A DNA stretch of 64,000 nucleotides from Chthoniobacterales bacterium (GTDB taxonomy: Bacteria > Verrucomicrobiota > Verrucomicrobiia > Chthoniobacterales > JACTMZ01), in contig JAJTYZ010000112.1 in assembly GCA_021463515.1 (NCBI GenBank), positions 1 through 64,000 of the forward strand, read 5' to 3'. Position 1 is the stretch's first letter. Each line of letters starts with the position of its first letter. This document shows, piece by piece, positions 8,387 to 16,569 of this stretch. The notes below the pieces were generated by a model. It worked only from the letters and a program-made list of their open reading frames with translations. It was not told the DNA's origin and ran no database searches. Position numbers and translations under genes: made by a program.

Positions 8387-9366
8387 AAATAGTTTTGAAA
8401 ATGATGTTGATAAAATTTCATTATAGCACTAAGCCCACTTCGCAACGAAACTTTGGGAACCCATTCCAAAACTTTAGTTGCCCTTTGAAAATCGGCATAG
8501 TAATCCCCGATATCAATTTGCATTCGATCGGCGGGATAAGGCTTCACCTCGAATGCTCCTCCCCCATGAGCCTGAATCAACAATGTCGCTAAATCCAACA
8601 AAGTCACAGGAGGAGGCCCCCCTATATTGAATATCTGACCATCAGCTAGTGGATTCTCAGCAGCTAATAGCAGCGCGTCAACTGCATCATCAACATAGGT
8701 AAAATCACGCAGTTGTGAGCCACCCCAAACTTCAAAAGGTTTTCCTTCAAGCAACAATCGAATCCACACCCCAAGAAAGGTCTGCCGCGCATCCTTAATA
8801 CGCATACCAGGTCCAATCGTATTAGTTAATCGCAGCACCGCAGCCTTTATCCCATATACATTATTGTACAAAATATGGTAAAACTCACCGGCCATTTTAT
8901 TGATTCCATTGACATCCACCGGCCGCAGTGGATGATTTTCGTCAACAGGCAGATAATCAGGTTTTCCATAAATCTGCCGTGTACTAGCAAATACCACCTT
9001 GATCGTTGGATTAAATTGGCGGCACGCCTCTAACATCGATAATTGCGCTCGCGCATTTATTTCTAGATCTGTATTCGGATCACTCATTGAATCCATATGA
9101 CTCGTCTGACCAGCCAGATTAAATAGCACATCTTTCCCTTGGATTAAGTATTTCATGCTAAACCGATCTCGAACATCCGAGATATTCACATGAACCCTTC
9201 TTGAAAAATCCGTGATGTTACACCAATTGCCTCCATATTCAGGAATGAGACTATCTACAATGGACACATCAGCACCGAGATCAACAAGACGCCGTGCAAG
9301 GTTTGAGCCTATGAATCCTAGACCTCCGGTAATAAGCACTTTTCTTCCACTATAAAACTTGTTCAT
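8383..9366 (-). CDS. NAD-dependent sugar-nucleotide epimerase/dehydratase (extended SDR)
   Basis: 327 residues. It opens with the Rossmann NAD motif VLITGGLGFIGSNLA and has the SDR strand VFNLAGQTSHMDSM-like region and the serine strand KVVFASTRQIYG. At the usual Y-x-x-x-K catalytic site it reads N-G-I-N-K (DVNGINKMAGEFYH), so Asn replaces the catalytic Tyr. A downstream region RLTNTIGPGMR is normal for the family. It overlaps its downstream neighbour and is 4 bp from the DegT aminotransferase start, suggesting the two enzymes act together on a nucleotide sugar. Confidence 0.85.
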   Translation of the reverse strand: MNKFYSGRKVLITGGLGFIGSNLARRLVDLGADVSIVDSLIPEYGGNWCNITDFSRRVHVNISDVRDRFSMKYLIQGKDVLFNLAGQTSHMDSMSDPNTDLEINARAQLSMLEACRQFNPTIKVVFASTRQIYGKPDYLPVDENHPLRPVDVNGINKMAGEFYHILYNNVYGIKAAVLRLTNTIGPGMRIKDARQTFLGVWIRLLLEGKPFEVWGGSQLRDFTYVDDAVDALLLAAENPLADGQIFNIGGPPPVTLLDLATLLIQAHGGGAFEVKPYPADRMQIDIGDYYADFQRATKVLEWVPKVSLRSGLSAIMKFYQHHFQNYL

Positions 9367-10460
9367 GGTTGATAAGCTTCCTGTAAAGCCTTTGCTACAA
9401 AGCTAACTTCGTCGTCCTCCATCTCTGGAAAACTGGGAATAGTAAACACTGTACGACAGCATTCTTCCGTAAGAGAAAGGTGAACATTCTTGAAGTGTTC
9501 CTTTAACACCCGTTGTTGATAATCTGGAACAGGAAAGTGTACATCACTCGCAACACCTCTATGTGCTAACTGTTGGATCACTTCTTTCCTTTTCGTACTT
9601 CGAAGCACATAGTGATGCACTATGAAATTATCATTACGTGAAAATGGCAAACGCGGTACAACACTTGACAGAGCCTCATGATAAATACTAGCAATCTGAC
9701 GACGCCGCTTATTCATAGAATCCAGATGATCGAGCTTCACATTGAGAACAGCAGCCTGCATTTCATCCATTCTACTGTTTGTTCCTCCTGGCATATTCAC
9801 ATAGTATTTATTTGCCCAGCCATATTGCCGTAACGAACGCAAACGTTGGGCGAAATCATCGTTATGGCTTACAACAGCACCTGCATCCCCATAAGCTCCA
9901 AGATTTTTTGTGGGGTAAAAGCTAAAACACCCGGCAATCCCAAAACTACCTGTCATCCTCCCTTCCCACCGTGCGCCATGTGATTCAGCACAATCTTCAA
10001 TCAGAGGAATTCCTGCTTCATTGCAAATTGTTGCTATACTGCCCATATCTGCAGCTTGCCCATAAAGGTGAGTGGCAATAATTGCTCGCGTTCGAGAGGT
10101 TATTGCCTTCCTTAAAGCTTGAGGATTCATTGTCATTAACTCCGAATCAATTTCACAGTATACAGGATGTAACTTAGCATTAAGGATGGCACATGTCGCA
10201 TACATCCCCGCATTAGCTACTGTAATAACCTCTCCTCCACAGCAGTCCAATGCCCGTAATGCCAATTCGATAGCCTGAGTTCCATTAGCAACACCAACAA
10301 CATGAGGCACACCAAGATACTTCGCAAAACGTTTTTCAAATTCTGTTACCTCTGGGCCAAGGATAAAGTTCGCACGTGTATGAACAGTATGTAAGCGTGC
10401 GGCGACAGCATCCTTGAAGGATGCGACATGACGCGAAAAGTCTTGTAAGGGAATCTTCAT
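9363..10460 (-). CDS. DegT/DnrJ/EryC1 family sugar aminotransferase
   Basis: A PLP-dependent enzyme of about 365 residues. The cofactor-binding segments are VGVANGTQAIELALRAL and PLIEDCAESHGARW, and the Schiff-base lysine is in FYPTKNLGAYGDAGA. It should transfer an amino group to a keto-sugar nucleotide, plausibly the product of the adjacent epimerase/dehydratase. I chose the ATG at 10458-10460 (MKIPLQDF) over the TTG nine bases upstream because family members start at this motif. It overlaps the epimerase start by 4 bp. The exact sugar (3- or 4-amino) cannot be told. Confidence 0.88.
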   Translation of the reverse strand: MKIPLQDFSRHVASFKDAVAARLHTVHTRANFILGPEVTEFEKRFAKYLGVPHVVGVANGTQAIELALRALDCCGGEVITVANAGMYATCAILNAKLHPVYCEIDSELMTMNPQALRKAITSRTRAIIATHLYGQAADMGSIATICNEAGIPLIEDCAESHGARWEGRMTGSFGIAGCFSFYPTKNLGAYGDAGAVVSHNDDFAQRLRSLRQYGWANKYYVNMPGGTNSRMDEMQAAVLNVKLDHLDSMNKRRRQIASIYHEALSSVVPRLPFSRNDNFIVHHYVLRSTKRKEVIQQLAHRGVASDVHFPVPDYQQRVLKEHFKNVHLSLTEECCRTVFTIPSFPEMEDDEVSFVAKALQEAYQP

Positions 10461-10482
10461 TAAGATCAATTATTAACTCCAC

Positions 10483-11451
10483 TCAGTTGGGCTTGTGCTC
10501 CTGAATAGTACGCACCAGCGATTGAGGACGCCCCGCGAGTGTTAAATAGGTGCGCCCTAAGTATTCACCAATCACTCCAAGCATTAACAGCTGTGCGCCG
10601 GAAAATACACTAATAGCAGCCATTAAAGAGGCCCACCCCTTTATAGGCTCTCCATATAGAAATTTTTCACCTATAACTAAAATGACCAGCACAAATCCTA
10701 ACGTACAAAGCCCCGTCCCCATCAAACTTGCTAATCGAAGAGGCATCACACTAAAATTAAAAAACATATTCATCCACAATCGAACGAGTCGCCTTAATGT
10801 ATATCCACTTTGACCTTCAACTCGTTTTGCATGCTCTACTTGCAAGCGATCAATACGATTGGTGGCTCCAAGAATCAACCCATCAATATATGGAAACGGC
10901 CCACGATAACTCGTAATACGCTCTACTAATTCTCTACGCATTCCCCGAAAACTACATAAGTAGAGGTCCTTCGGTTTATCAAGAAGATAAGTTGCTACAA
11001 CATTGGTAAACCAACTCCCAAAATTGCGCAATGGATGATGCTTTTTCTCCGTAAACCAAGTGTACACGACATCGCAATCATGACTTTTAAGATATTCGAC
11101 AATTTTTAAGGCCTCAGAAACAGGATTTTGAAGATCATCATCAAGATTTACAATATACCGTCCTTTTGCCTGGCGAAACCCCTCTAAGACAGCAGCATGC
11201 TCGCCATAATTTTTAGCCATATCAATAAAAACGACAGGATAAGGTAATTTCGAAATTCTTTCCGTCACTCGCTGCCCCGTTCCATCGGAGCTGGCATCAT
11301 TCACCAAAACTAATTCCCAGCCTCCTTCGATCGGCAAGTCTCGAAAGGCATCTAGTAACTTATGTAAAAAGCTTCCTGTGTTATAAAGTGGCACAACAAA
11401 ACTAACTAGGGGCATATCTGCTGAATGAATCATAATAATTTCTTCCATCAA
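10483..11451 (-). CDS. Polyprenyl-phosphate-type glycosyltransferase family 2 (ArnC/GtrB-like)
   Basis: 322 residues. The GT-A domain starts at LVSFVVPLYNTGSFLHKLL, with LVNDASSDGT and the acidic motif YIVNLDDDLQNPV. Two C-terminal membrane hairpins (PLRLASLMGTGLCTLGFVLV; WASLMAAISVFSGAQLLMLG) and the ending GEYLGRTYL are typical of ArnC/GtrB enzymes, which make undecaprenyl-phosphate sugars for GT-C partners. Its 4-bp overlap with the methyltransferase upstream indicates coupling. The membrane protein at 6908-8386 could be the GT-C partner (inference). Confidence 0.87.
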   Translation of the reverse strand: MMEEIIMIHSADMPLVSFVVPLYNTGSFLHKLLDAFRDLPIEGGWELVLVNDASSDGTGQRVTERISKLPYPVVFIDMAKNYGEHAAVLEGFRQAKGRYIVNLDDDLQNPVSEALKIVEYLKSHDCDVVYTWFTEKKHHPLRNFGSWFTNVVATYLLDKPKDLYLCSFRGMRRELVERITSYRGPFPYIDGLILGATNRIDRLQVEHAKRVEGQSGYTLRRLVRLWMNMFFNFSVMPLRLASLMGTGLCTLGFVLVILVIGEKFLYGEPIKGWASLMAAISVFSGAQLLMLGVIGEYLGRTYLTLAGRPQSLVRTIQEHKPN

Positions 11452-12209
11452 GATGTAGCTCTTCTCTGAGCAATACTAAATACAGAGGTTCCTATAGGGC
11501 ATTTTATGGCTTTACAAACTCGAGACTCCCAAGTTCCTACCCTAGTAAGGAATGCATTGGCCCAAACAGGAGGAGGCACAAGGTCTGATTTGGCCTCTAT
11601 TAAAGACGTAAGCTTATGGCGCTTACTTATTTGCCTCCAAAATAAGATCGGTAAAAAAAGCCATGCATTCCAACAAAACACATGATTGACAACGAATTCA
11701 TGTCTTTGGTGTAAGTTCTTCACACCCTGGGGTGTATATCGTCTCGCACTATACACTGCCACATCGTGTTGCCCACGCAAACAACGATAGGCAGGAAGAT
11801 TCATAATCAATTTTCCATCGCGACGAAGTACACGGCAGAATTCTTTCATAGAGCGCTCTTGATTGACTCCCTCGGAACAAAGGACATCGAGGGATACAAT
11901 CACATCCAGAGACGCATCAGGAAGAGGTATCTCATCAACACTCGCTTGAAAAACGTCATGAAATCCTCGCTCACGCGTATGCTCTAAAGCTAGAGGCGAA
12001 ACATCAAAGCCGTTCAGTTTCCAAGAATCTTTCCTCTCACGCAGGACCGCTAATGTCCCACCAGTTCCGCATCCAGCATCAAGAAGATGTGCGATGGGGT
12101 TACTAACTGTCGCTCGAACAACTTCATTAGCTGTCATCTCTCGTAATACCTTATACCACCAATACCCATCCTCCACTGAACGCATCGTTTGATATTCTTG
12201 ATCAAGCAT
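11448..12209 (-). CDS. Class I SAM-dependent methyltransferase
   Basis: 253 residues. SAM motif I is HLLDAGCGTGGTLAVL, and motif II/III follow around DVIVSLDVLCSEGV and LRRDGKLIMNLPAYRCLRG. The last pattern resembles methyltransferases acting on lipid-linked or cell-wall intermediates. It starts 11 bp after the FkbM gene and overlaps the GT2 gene. It is one of ten methyltransferases in the cluster; the substrate is unknown. Confidence 0.83.
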   Translation of the reverse strand: MLDQEYQTMRSVEDGYWWYKVLREMTANEVVRATVSNPIAHLLDAGCGTGGTLAVLRERKDSWKLNGFDVSPLALEHTRERGFHDVFQASVDEIPLPDASLDVIVSLDVLCSEGVNQERSMKEFCRVLRRDGKLIMNLPAYRCLRGQHDVAVYSARRYTPQGVKNLHQRHEFVVNHVFCWNAWLFLPILFWRQISKRHKLTSLIEAKSDLVPPPVWANAFLTRVGTWESRVCKAIKCPIGTSVFSIAQRRATS

Positions 12210-12220
12210 AACAATTCATC

Positions 12221-13102
12221 TTAAACACTAGCCCCAAAAAGAGCTTTCTCAAAATCAGACTTACCACTCGCAAAAAGAGCATTCCCCTCTATAAACGCTG
12301 CGCTTGTATCACTCTCCGTCAGCACCCTCATATCAGCCCCGAATGCTGTAAATTCACGATCTTTCATGAATGCCAACTTCTCAGCCCAGAAAGGCTCGGC
12401 TTCCATGAGAATAAAACTTGGACGTAAATTCTCAAAGTCAAAACCCTCTAACGCGGAAAGTTCAGAACCTTCAACATCCAATTTTACAACAGTTGGTGCT
12501 CCCGAACCAAATTCATGGACGACTTCGCGAAATACGACTGCTGGTATCCAATAATCTGGTTTCTCATGATCAAGCACTCCATGCGACCAAGCCGTCATCC
12601 CTTCCGCTAGTCCCCCATGGCACCAAGGAATTAAGCCCGCCTTATCACCAAGTGCCGCGTGAACTAAATGGGCATCCGAGACCTGATTACGATTGATATT
12701 ATCATGCAACTGCAAGAATGACGCAGGATTGGGCTCAAAACACAAAATCTTTAGTTCAGGGATCGAAGACATAACACACGAGAATAGCCCATGGTGAGCA
12801 CCTATATCTGCAAACCACCCCTTATGGTGCCTAAGAAGATCGCGGCAGAGGTTGATGGAATGTGGTTCGAAAGCTCCTTTCGTCAAAATATTCCATCCGA
12901 TAAAATCGGATGGATCAGCACAAAACAATGTTCCACTTGATCCCTCACGATAGACCCATGCATTTGATGGAAGGCGTCTGAAAAGAATCTTTAATATCCG
13001 TATTTTCGATGGATGCGCAGGGATTTTCCGAGCATAAATGGCCAAAGCTTTCACGAAAGGATGTAGAGGAACCCAGTGATATATCCTTGTAGTAGTTTTC
13101 AC
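12221..13102 (-). CDS. FkbM-family SAM methyltransferase
   Basis: 293 residues with SAM motif I as GWFADIGAHHGLFSCVM, the acidic loop ILCFEPNPASFLQLHDNI and the FkbM strand VVKLDVEGSELSALEGF. It is probably an O-methyltransferase of the surface glycan. It is not a close copy of the two paralogous FkbM genes at 2274 and 24630: it is longer and has a different N-terminus. About 60 bp separate it from the upstream methyltransferase gene. Confidence 0.85.
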   Translation of the reverse strand: MKTTTRIYHWVPLHPFVKALAIYARKIPAHPSKIRILKILFRRLPSNAWVYREGSSGTLFCADPSDFIGWNILTKGAFEPHSINLCRDLLRHHKGWFADIGAHHGLFSCVMSSIPELKILCFEPNPASFLQLHDNINRNQVSDAHLVHAALGDKAGLIPWCHGGLAEGMTAWSHGVLDHEKPDYWIPAVVFREVVHEFGSGAPTVVKLDVEGSELSALEGFDFENLRPSFILMEAEPFWAEKLAFMKDREFTAFGADMRVLTESDTSAAFIEGNALFASGKSDFEKALFGASV

Positions 13103-13163
13103 ATTTCCTCCTCTAAATAACTATGCCATCAGCATCTTTACGATTCCTGTAAGATGAATACCT

Positions 13164-13874
13164 TTAAAAGTTAACAAAAGGCACATTCCAATCTCTCGGC
13201 GGTTCACCTTTCTTTGTGAAGCCACACAATTGCCTTACACCTAGCAAGTTTCCCACTCTCTTCTTTAGTGACTTATGAGGATTTTCTAGCACACGATAGT
13301 CAATTTCATTTAGAATCTGGCCATAATTCGTGCGAATAAACTTTATCACCTTGCAGACATGCGGATCGCAACAATCGTCAAACAACATAATCCCACCAAG
13401 CCTCAAAACACGTAACGCATAGTAAAAATCTATGAAAGCATCTTCAAAAACGTGAGAGCCATCAATATAAATGATATCGAATTGCTCATTACTTCGACAA
13501 ATCTCAGGAAGCACGAGAGAGGAATAATCCTCATGCAAAGTAAAATTCCCAGAAAACCCGCAATCCGAAATGGCTCTTACAGCACTTCCCCCCCACCCTT
13601 TGCTTTGGAAAGGATCAATGGCACTATGATGGAAACCATCAACTGACACCTCCTTCAAAGTCGCCAGAAATGCAAGTGCCGATCCACCAAAGGCCAAACC
13701 AATCTCCAATGTTCTCGATGGACGCCCACGAAGGATTAATTCTCGTATAATCCGAATATTATTAAGCGTCGAAATGCCTCCAATCTGAACCACATTACCA
13801 GAGAGATCAAGAGATTTCCCGGACTCCATCATCTTCCGTAATTTCGGGCAAAAATCTAAATATGTTGCATCCAT
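13164..13874 (-). CDS. Class I SAM methyltransferase (Methyltransf_24 type)
   Basis: 236 residues. The SAM motif is RTLEIGLAFGGSALAFL, followed by IDPFQSKGWGG and the acidic strand FDIIYIDGSHVFEDAF, a metal-dependent catechol/macrocin-like arrangement. LRLGGIMLFDDCCDP completes motif III. The gene lies between an FkbM methyltransferase and a putative glycosyltransferase. It probably methylates a sugar hydroxyl; specificity cannot be read. Confidence 0.8.
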   Translation of the reverse strand: MDATYLDFCPKLRKMMESGKSLDLSGNVVQIGGISTLNNIRIIRELILRGRPSRTLEIGLAFGGSALAFLATLKEVSVDGFHHSAIDPFQSKGWGGSAVRAISDCGFSGNFTLHEDYSSLVLPEICRSNEQFDIIYIDGSHVFEDAFIDFYYALRVLRLGGIMLFDDCCDPHVCKVIKFIRTNYGQILNEIDYRVLENPHKSLKKRVGNLLGVRQLCGFTKKGEPPRDWNVPFVNF

Positions 13875-13920
13875 AATCTAACAAACCTGATGAAAAACGC
13901 CAAATAAAACCACTATTATC

Positions 13921-15054
13921 TCATCCACCGCCGGCCAACTCTAAAAATCTCCGCGCCATGGCGGCAGGTGAATAATTCGCAATCACCCAATCATGTCCCT
14001 CAACAGCCACCTTACCCAAAATTTCAGGCTCATCTTTAATACGTTCAAGAGTTTTCTTCGGTTGCGCCAAATCAACTCCAATATAGTGTTTCCAATTCTC
14101 CGGCATTACCGGAAGATCAACTCCATACATCTCTAAATCCAGATTGATCACCACACACCCGGCCACCCAAGCCTCCCACGCTCGAAAACTATCCCACTGA
14201 ATAGACCGCCGAGGTCGCAGATCAAACTTAGCTATAAAATCAAAAAAATGCCGTTTCAATTTTGCCTTATTCCCTCCCACCATATAGCTTTGCGGATTCC
14301 ACGGCATCGGCGGAATAAGTTCACCACAAAAGCAAGCAACGGCTTGGCTACTCTTTAGGCGATTGTAATAGTTTTGCGAAAACCTCATCCCCGTCTGTTC
14401 CCACATAAGCCGCTCATAAGGATTAGAAGGTTCTTTCTTGAGATCATCTTTCGTCGTATCGAATGGGATTATCTTTTCTAATTGCGGCAAAAATTTCTTC
14501 TCGGCTTCAATTCGCGCTCCATGCCCATAGGGATGCGAGGCTCCAAAGTTCACCGACACAACACGCCGCCGCTCGGCAAACGACAACGCTCCTGACGTAG
14601 CTTGCACAATACGGTTGGTGAACCCTAAAACCCACGGACGCATGTTTTCCGGATGCCACGCACGGCGGTTCAACTTAGAACGCAAAATCAGATCAAACTT
14701 CCGGTATTCAGGTTCCCAAGATTCTGTCCAATACCCATCATGGTTGTCCATACACACCGTCACATACCTCCTTCCTTTCTTAAATAAGCCTTCCGGCAAA
14801 GGGCGCTTTAGAACCTCAAAACTCCCTGGACGCATAAAAACCGACCACGTGTAACTAACCACCACAACATCGCAATCATCCGGGCTTACATCGGGGTCAT
14901 GTTTTATTAAGAAATCGTCAGACACTGCAGACTGACGCCAATAATTACAGCTTCCATAAAATGGCACGCCGAGTTTTTTTAATCCTTCCGCCAGAGTAAC
15001 TACATCCTCCTGCAGATTGAAAGGCTCATCACGACAATAGAAGTAAACCCGCAT
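13921..15054 (-). CDS. Putative glycosyltransferase (exostosin-like, GT-B)
   Basis: 377 residues if started at the ATG 15052-15054 (MRVYFYCRDEPFN). The longer frame to 15108 adds an N-terminus (TVGSWPSAGEDKK) encoded by repeat array and overlapping the upstream gene, so I do not use it. Near residue 300 it has WDSFRAWEAWVAGCVVINLD, similar to the donor motif of exostosin-type or CgeB-like glycosyltransferases, and a late segment VIANYSPAAMARRFL usual at the end of GT-B enzymes. No metal DxD is evident, as expected for GT-B. The assignment rests on the C-terminal half and the context. Confidence 0.62.
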   Translation of the reverse strand: MRVYFYCRDEPFNLQEDVVTLAEGLKKLGVPFYGSCNYWRQSAVSDDFLIKHDPDVSPDDCDVVVVSYTWSVFMRPGSFEVLKRPLPEGLFKKGRRYVTVCMDNHDGYWTESWEPEYRKFDLILRSKLNRRAWHPENMRPWVLGFTNRIVQATSGALSFAERRRVVSVNFGASHPYGHGARIEAEKKFLPQLEKIIPFDTTKDDLKKEPSNPYERLMWEQTGMRFSQNYYNRLKSSQAVACFCGELIPPMPWNPQSYMVGGNKAKLKRHFFDFIAKFDLRPRRSIQWDSFRAWEAWVAGCVVINLDLEMYGVDLPVMPENWKHYIGVDLAQPKKTLERIKDEPEILGKVAVEGHDWVIANYSPAAMARRFLELAGGG

Positions 15055-15060
15055 TTCGTT

Positions 15061-15112
15061 TTTAGCTTTCTTGTCCTCTCCTGCCGACGGCCAACTACCT
15101 ACTGTCAACTTC
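15061..15112 (-). repeat. Heptamer/octamer array at a gene junction
   Basis: On the minus strand it reads AAGTTGACAGTAGGTAGTTGG, then CCGTCGGCAGG, then GACAAGAAAGCTAAAA just before the downstream ATG. The variant unit CAGTAGGTAG supplies the TAG stop of the upstream GT2 gene, whose last residues VDSR are repeat-encoded. Confidence 0.75.
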
Positions 15113-16153
15113 CCTGCTCAGTTTTTCGGCCTTTTCTCCCAGTGCTGCAGCATAAGCTCCTAAGTCATGCTGACCGGCTCTAATCTCCCTTACAGCTTTC
15201 CACATGCCGCGCCTTCGTGACATTGTCATCTCCCATTCCAAACGCCTCAGTCGCCCCCTTCGCATAAAGGACATAATCCAGAATCGCCAATCGTTGCGCG
15301 GATGCAAGATGCGCCCATTCTCAACAAATCCATGCAATACAGTTGAATAGGCATTGGCCTCCGCATTTTTCAGCAAATATTCATCAGAGCAACGACCCAC
15401 AGGGATCAAATGATCCATCAACAACTTCTTAAATACACCCTTTCCATACCCTGATTGACACCCCACATAAGATAAGTCGGAATCTCCTCCGAAGCCAGCA
15501 CTTTTTGGAGTCGGATCTAGCAGCCGACGCATCGGATTATCCAAAACACGTTGTCGGTAAAGTTTTAAGGTCTCCCTCCGTGCACATAGTCCTGCTCCCC
15601 ATGGGGTGGAATCATGATGCTCAATCACATTGGACCAAATATCCTGTGTTAATTCACGCGCACACAAAGCACCCCGCAGCCAGGTATCAGGTGCCTTATC
15701 CGGCTCATCAAACTTTAGTAAAATTTGCCCACCCCAAGTTCCTAGGTGAGGGAAATCCCTAGAAATTTTGACAACCTCCTCAAGATAATCCGCCCGCAAA
15801 GCATTATCCTGATCCACAAAAACAAAGACATCTCCCTTCCCCAACTCAAACCCATACAGTCTGGAACTCACCAACCCAATCCCCTCCCGCTTCCGGTCCG
15901 TCTGCACAAGCCGCGCATTGGGATGCCATCCCAAATCCACAACCACCCTCCCTTCCTCCTCCCTCACCAACTCATCCCCTGCCCACTGCCCACTGCCAAC
16001 TGTCAACTTCTTCCTCGACGCATCATCAATAACGATCAGCTCCCATTGATCCTTAGGCAGCGTCTGACTCATAAGTGCCTCCAGCACAATCCCCAAATGC
16101 CGCACTCCAGGATTGCAGCAGGGCATGATAACGGAAATGAAGTTGGCAGACAT
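15095..16153 (-). CDS. Glycosyltransferase family 2 with an in-frame repeat insertion
   Basis: 352 residues. The GT-A domain reads FISVIMPCCNPGVRHLGIVL, then ELIVIDDASRKK, then residues 49-59 (KLTVGSGQWAG), which are encoded by the repeat array at 15978-16009, then HPNARLVQTDRKREGIG and the metal motif VFVDQDNALR. The insert and the acidic stretch after it lie in a loop position where related enzymes are shorter. The start ATG and residues 2-4 are encoded by the array at 16141-16170, and the last four codons plus stop by the array at 15061-15112. No Shine-Dalgarno sequence is visible before the ATG; only 17 bases of repeat separate it from the preceding stop. Confidence 0.84.
   Translation of the reverse strand: MSANFISVIMPCCNPGVRHLGIVLEALMSQTLPKDQWELIVIDDASRKKLTVGSGQWAGDELVREEEGRVVVDLGWHPNARLVQTDRKREGIGLVSSRLYGFELGKGDVFVFVDQDNALRADYLEEVVKISRDFPHLGTWGGQILLKFDEPDKAPDTWLRGALCARELTQDIWSNVIEHHDSTPWGAGLCARRETLKLYRQRVLDNPMRRLLDPTPKSAGFGGDSDLSYVGCQSGYGKGVFKKLLMDHLIPVGRCSDEYLLKNAEANAYSTVLHGFVENGRILHPRNDWRFWIMSFMRRGRLRRLEWEMTMSRRRGMWKAVREIRAGQHDLGAYAAALGEKAEKLSREVDSR
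15978..16009 (-). repeat. Heptamer array inside a GT2 coding region
   Basis: On the minus strand the units read GTTGACAG, TTGGCAG, TGGGCAG, TGGGCAG: four near-perfect 7-mers of the CAGTTGG family. It stays in frame within the GT2 gene and yields residues of about 49-59. The Gly/Ser/Val-rich translation is nearly the same as that of the array at 5693-5724. Confidence 0.82.
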
Positions 16154-16170
16154 CAGTAGTCAGTTGGCAG
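16141..16170 (+). repeat. Inverted heptamer array downstream of the four-helix-bundle gene
   Basis: On the plus strand it reads AGTTGGCAGACATCAGTAGT then CAGTTGGCAG. All other arrays of this family in the window show CAGTTGG on the minus strand; this one is inverted. It directly abuts the TAA of the four-helix-bundle gene and contains the start codon of the downstream GT2. Confidence 0.82.
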
Positions 16171-16515
16171 TTATTGCTTCAGTGAGCGTATCAAACCTTG
16201 GATCATGGCCGAAAGCTCACGACTATCGCTGATCCAGCGATCAGCAATAGAGTTTTCTAGCAAACCGGCTTTTACACCCACAGTTGCTTGTGTCCGAAAT
16301 TCCCCACATGAACCTCGAGCGTAATCAAGAAACTTCAAGCGATCGGGCAGCGATCTCCGCTCCATACCTTCAGCAATATTCGAGGGAATAGAAAGTGCCG
16401 AACGTGTTATCTGATCACGAAACCCGAAATCTACACACTTCGCAAGCTTTCTGTAAACGTTAGCACTCAGCTCTACGGAACGCTTCCAATCCTCCAAATC
16501 TTCAAAACCCGCCAT
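16171..16515 (-). CDS. Four-helix-bundle protein (S23/IVP family, TIGR02436-like)
   Basis: 114 residues from ATG 16513-16515 (MAGFEDLEDWKRSVELSANV). The family hallmarks are the W in EDWKRS, FRDQITRSALSIPSNIAEGM and FLDYARGSCGEF. Proteins of this family are known from intervening sequences of 23S rRNA and as relatives of the Avd subunit of diversity-generating retroelements. They form helical-bundle oligomers that bind nucleic acid. Here it sits alone between an rmlD-like gene and a GT2 gene, with no reverse transcriptase nearby. Heptamer arrays in opposite orientation flank it on both sides, as they do the pseudogene at 31230-31596. Its cellular role here is unknown. Confidence 0.9.
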   Translation of the reverse strand: MAGFEDLEDWKRSVELSANVYRKLAKCVDFGFRDQITRSALSIPSNIAEGMERRSLPDRLKFLDYARGSCGEFRTQATVGVKAGLLENSIADRWISDSRELSAMIQGLIRSLKQ

Positions 16516-16530
16516 ATACAAATTTCCCCT

Positions 16531-16569
16531 AGTGACTGTCTGCTGCCCGCTGATTACTGCCTACTGCCC
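16531..16569 (-). repeat. Heptamer array upstream of the four-helix-bundle gene
   Basis: On the minus strand the 7-mers run AGTAGGC, AGTAATC, AGCGGGC, AGCAGAC, AGTCACT. The upstream rmlD-like gene ends inside it: its last codons GSRQ and the TAA at 16554-16556 are repeat sequence. Orientation is opposite to the array on the other side of the four-helix-bundle gene. Just upstream lies the inverted sequence GCCCAAAATTT/AAATTTTGGGC inside the rmlD-like gene. Confidence 0.8.

Noticed and set aside
16171-16515. Avd subunit of a diversity-generating retroelement
   Set aside because: No reverse transcriptase, template repeat or variable-repeat target gene was found nearby; the gene fits the wider four-helix-bundle family only.
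16171-16515. Intervening sequence of a 23S rRNA gene
   Set aside because: The flanking DNA is protein-coding (rmlD-like and GT2 genes) with no rRNA-like sequence.
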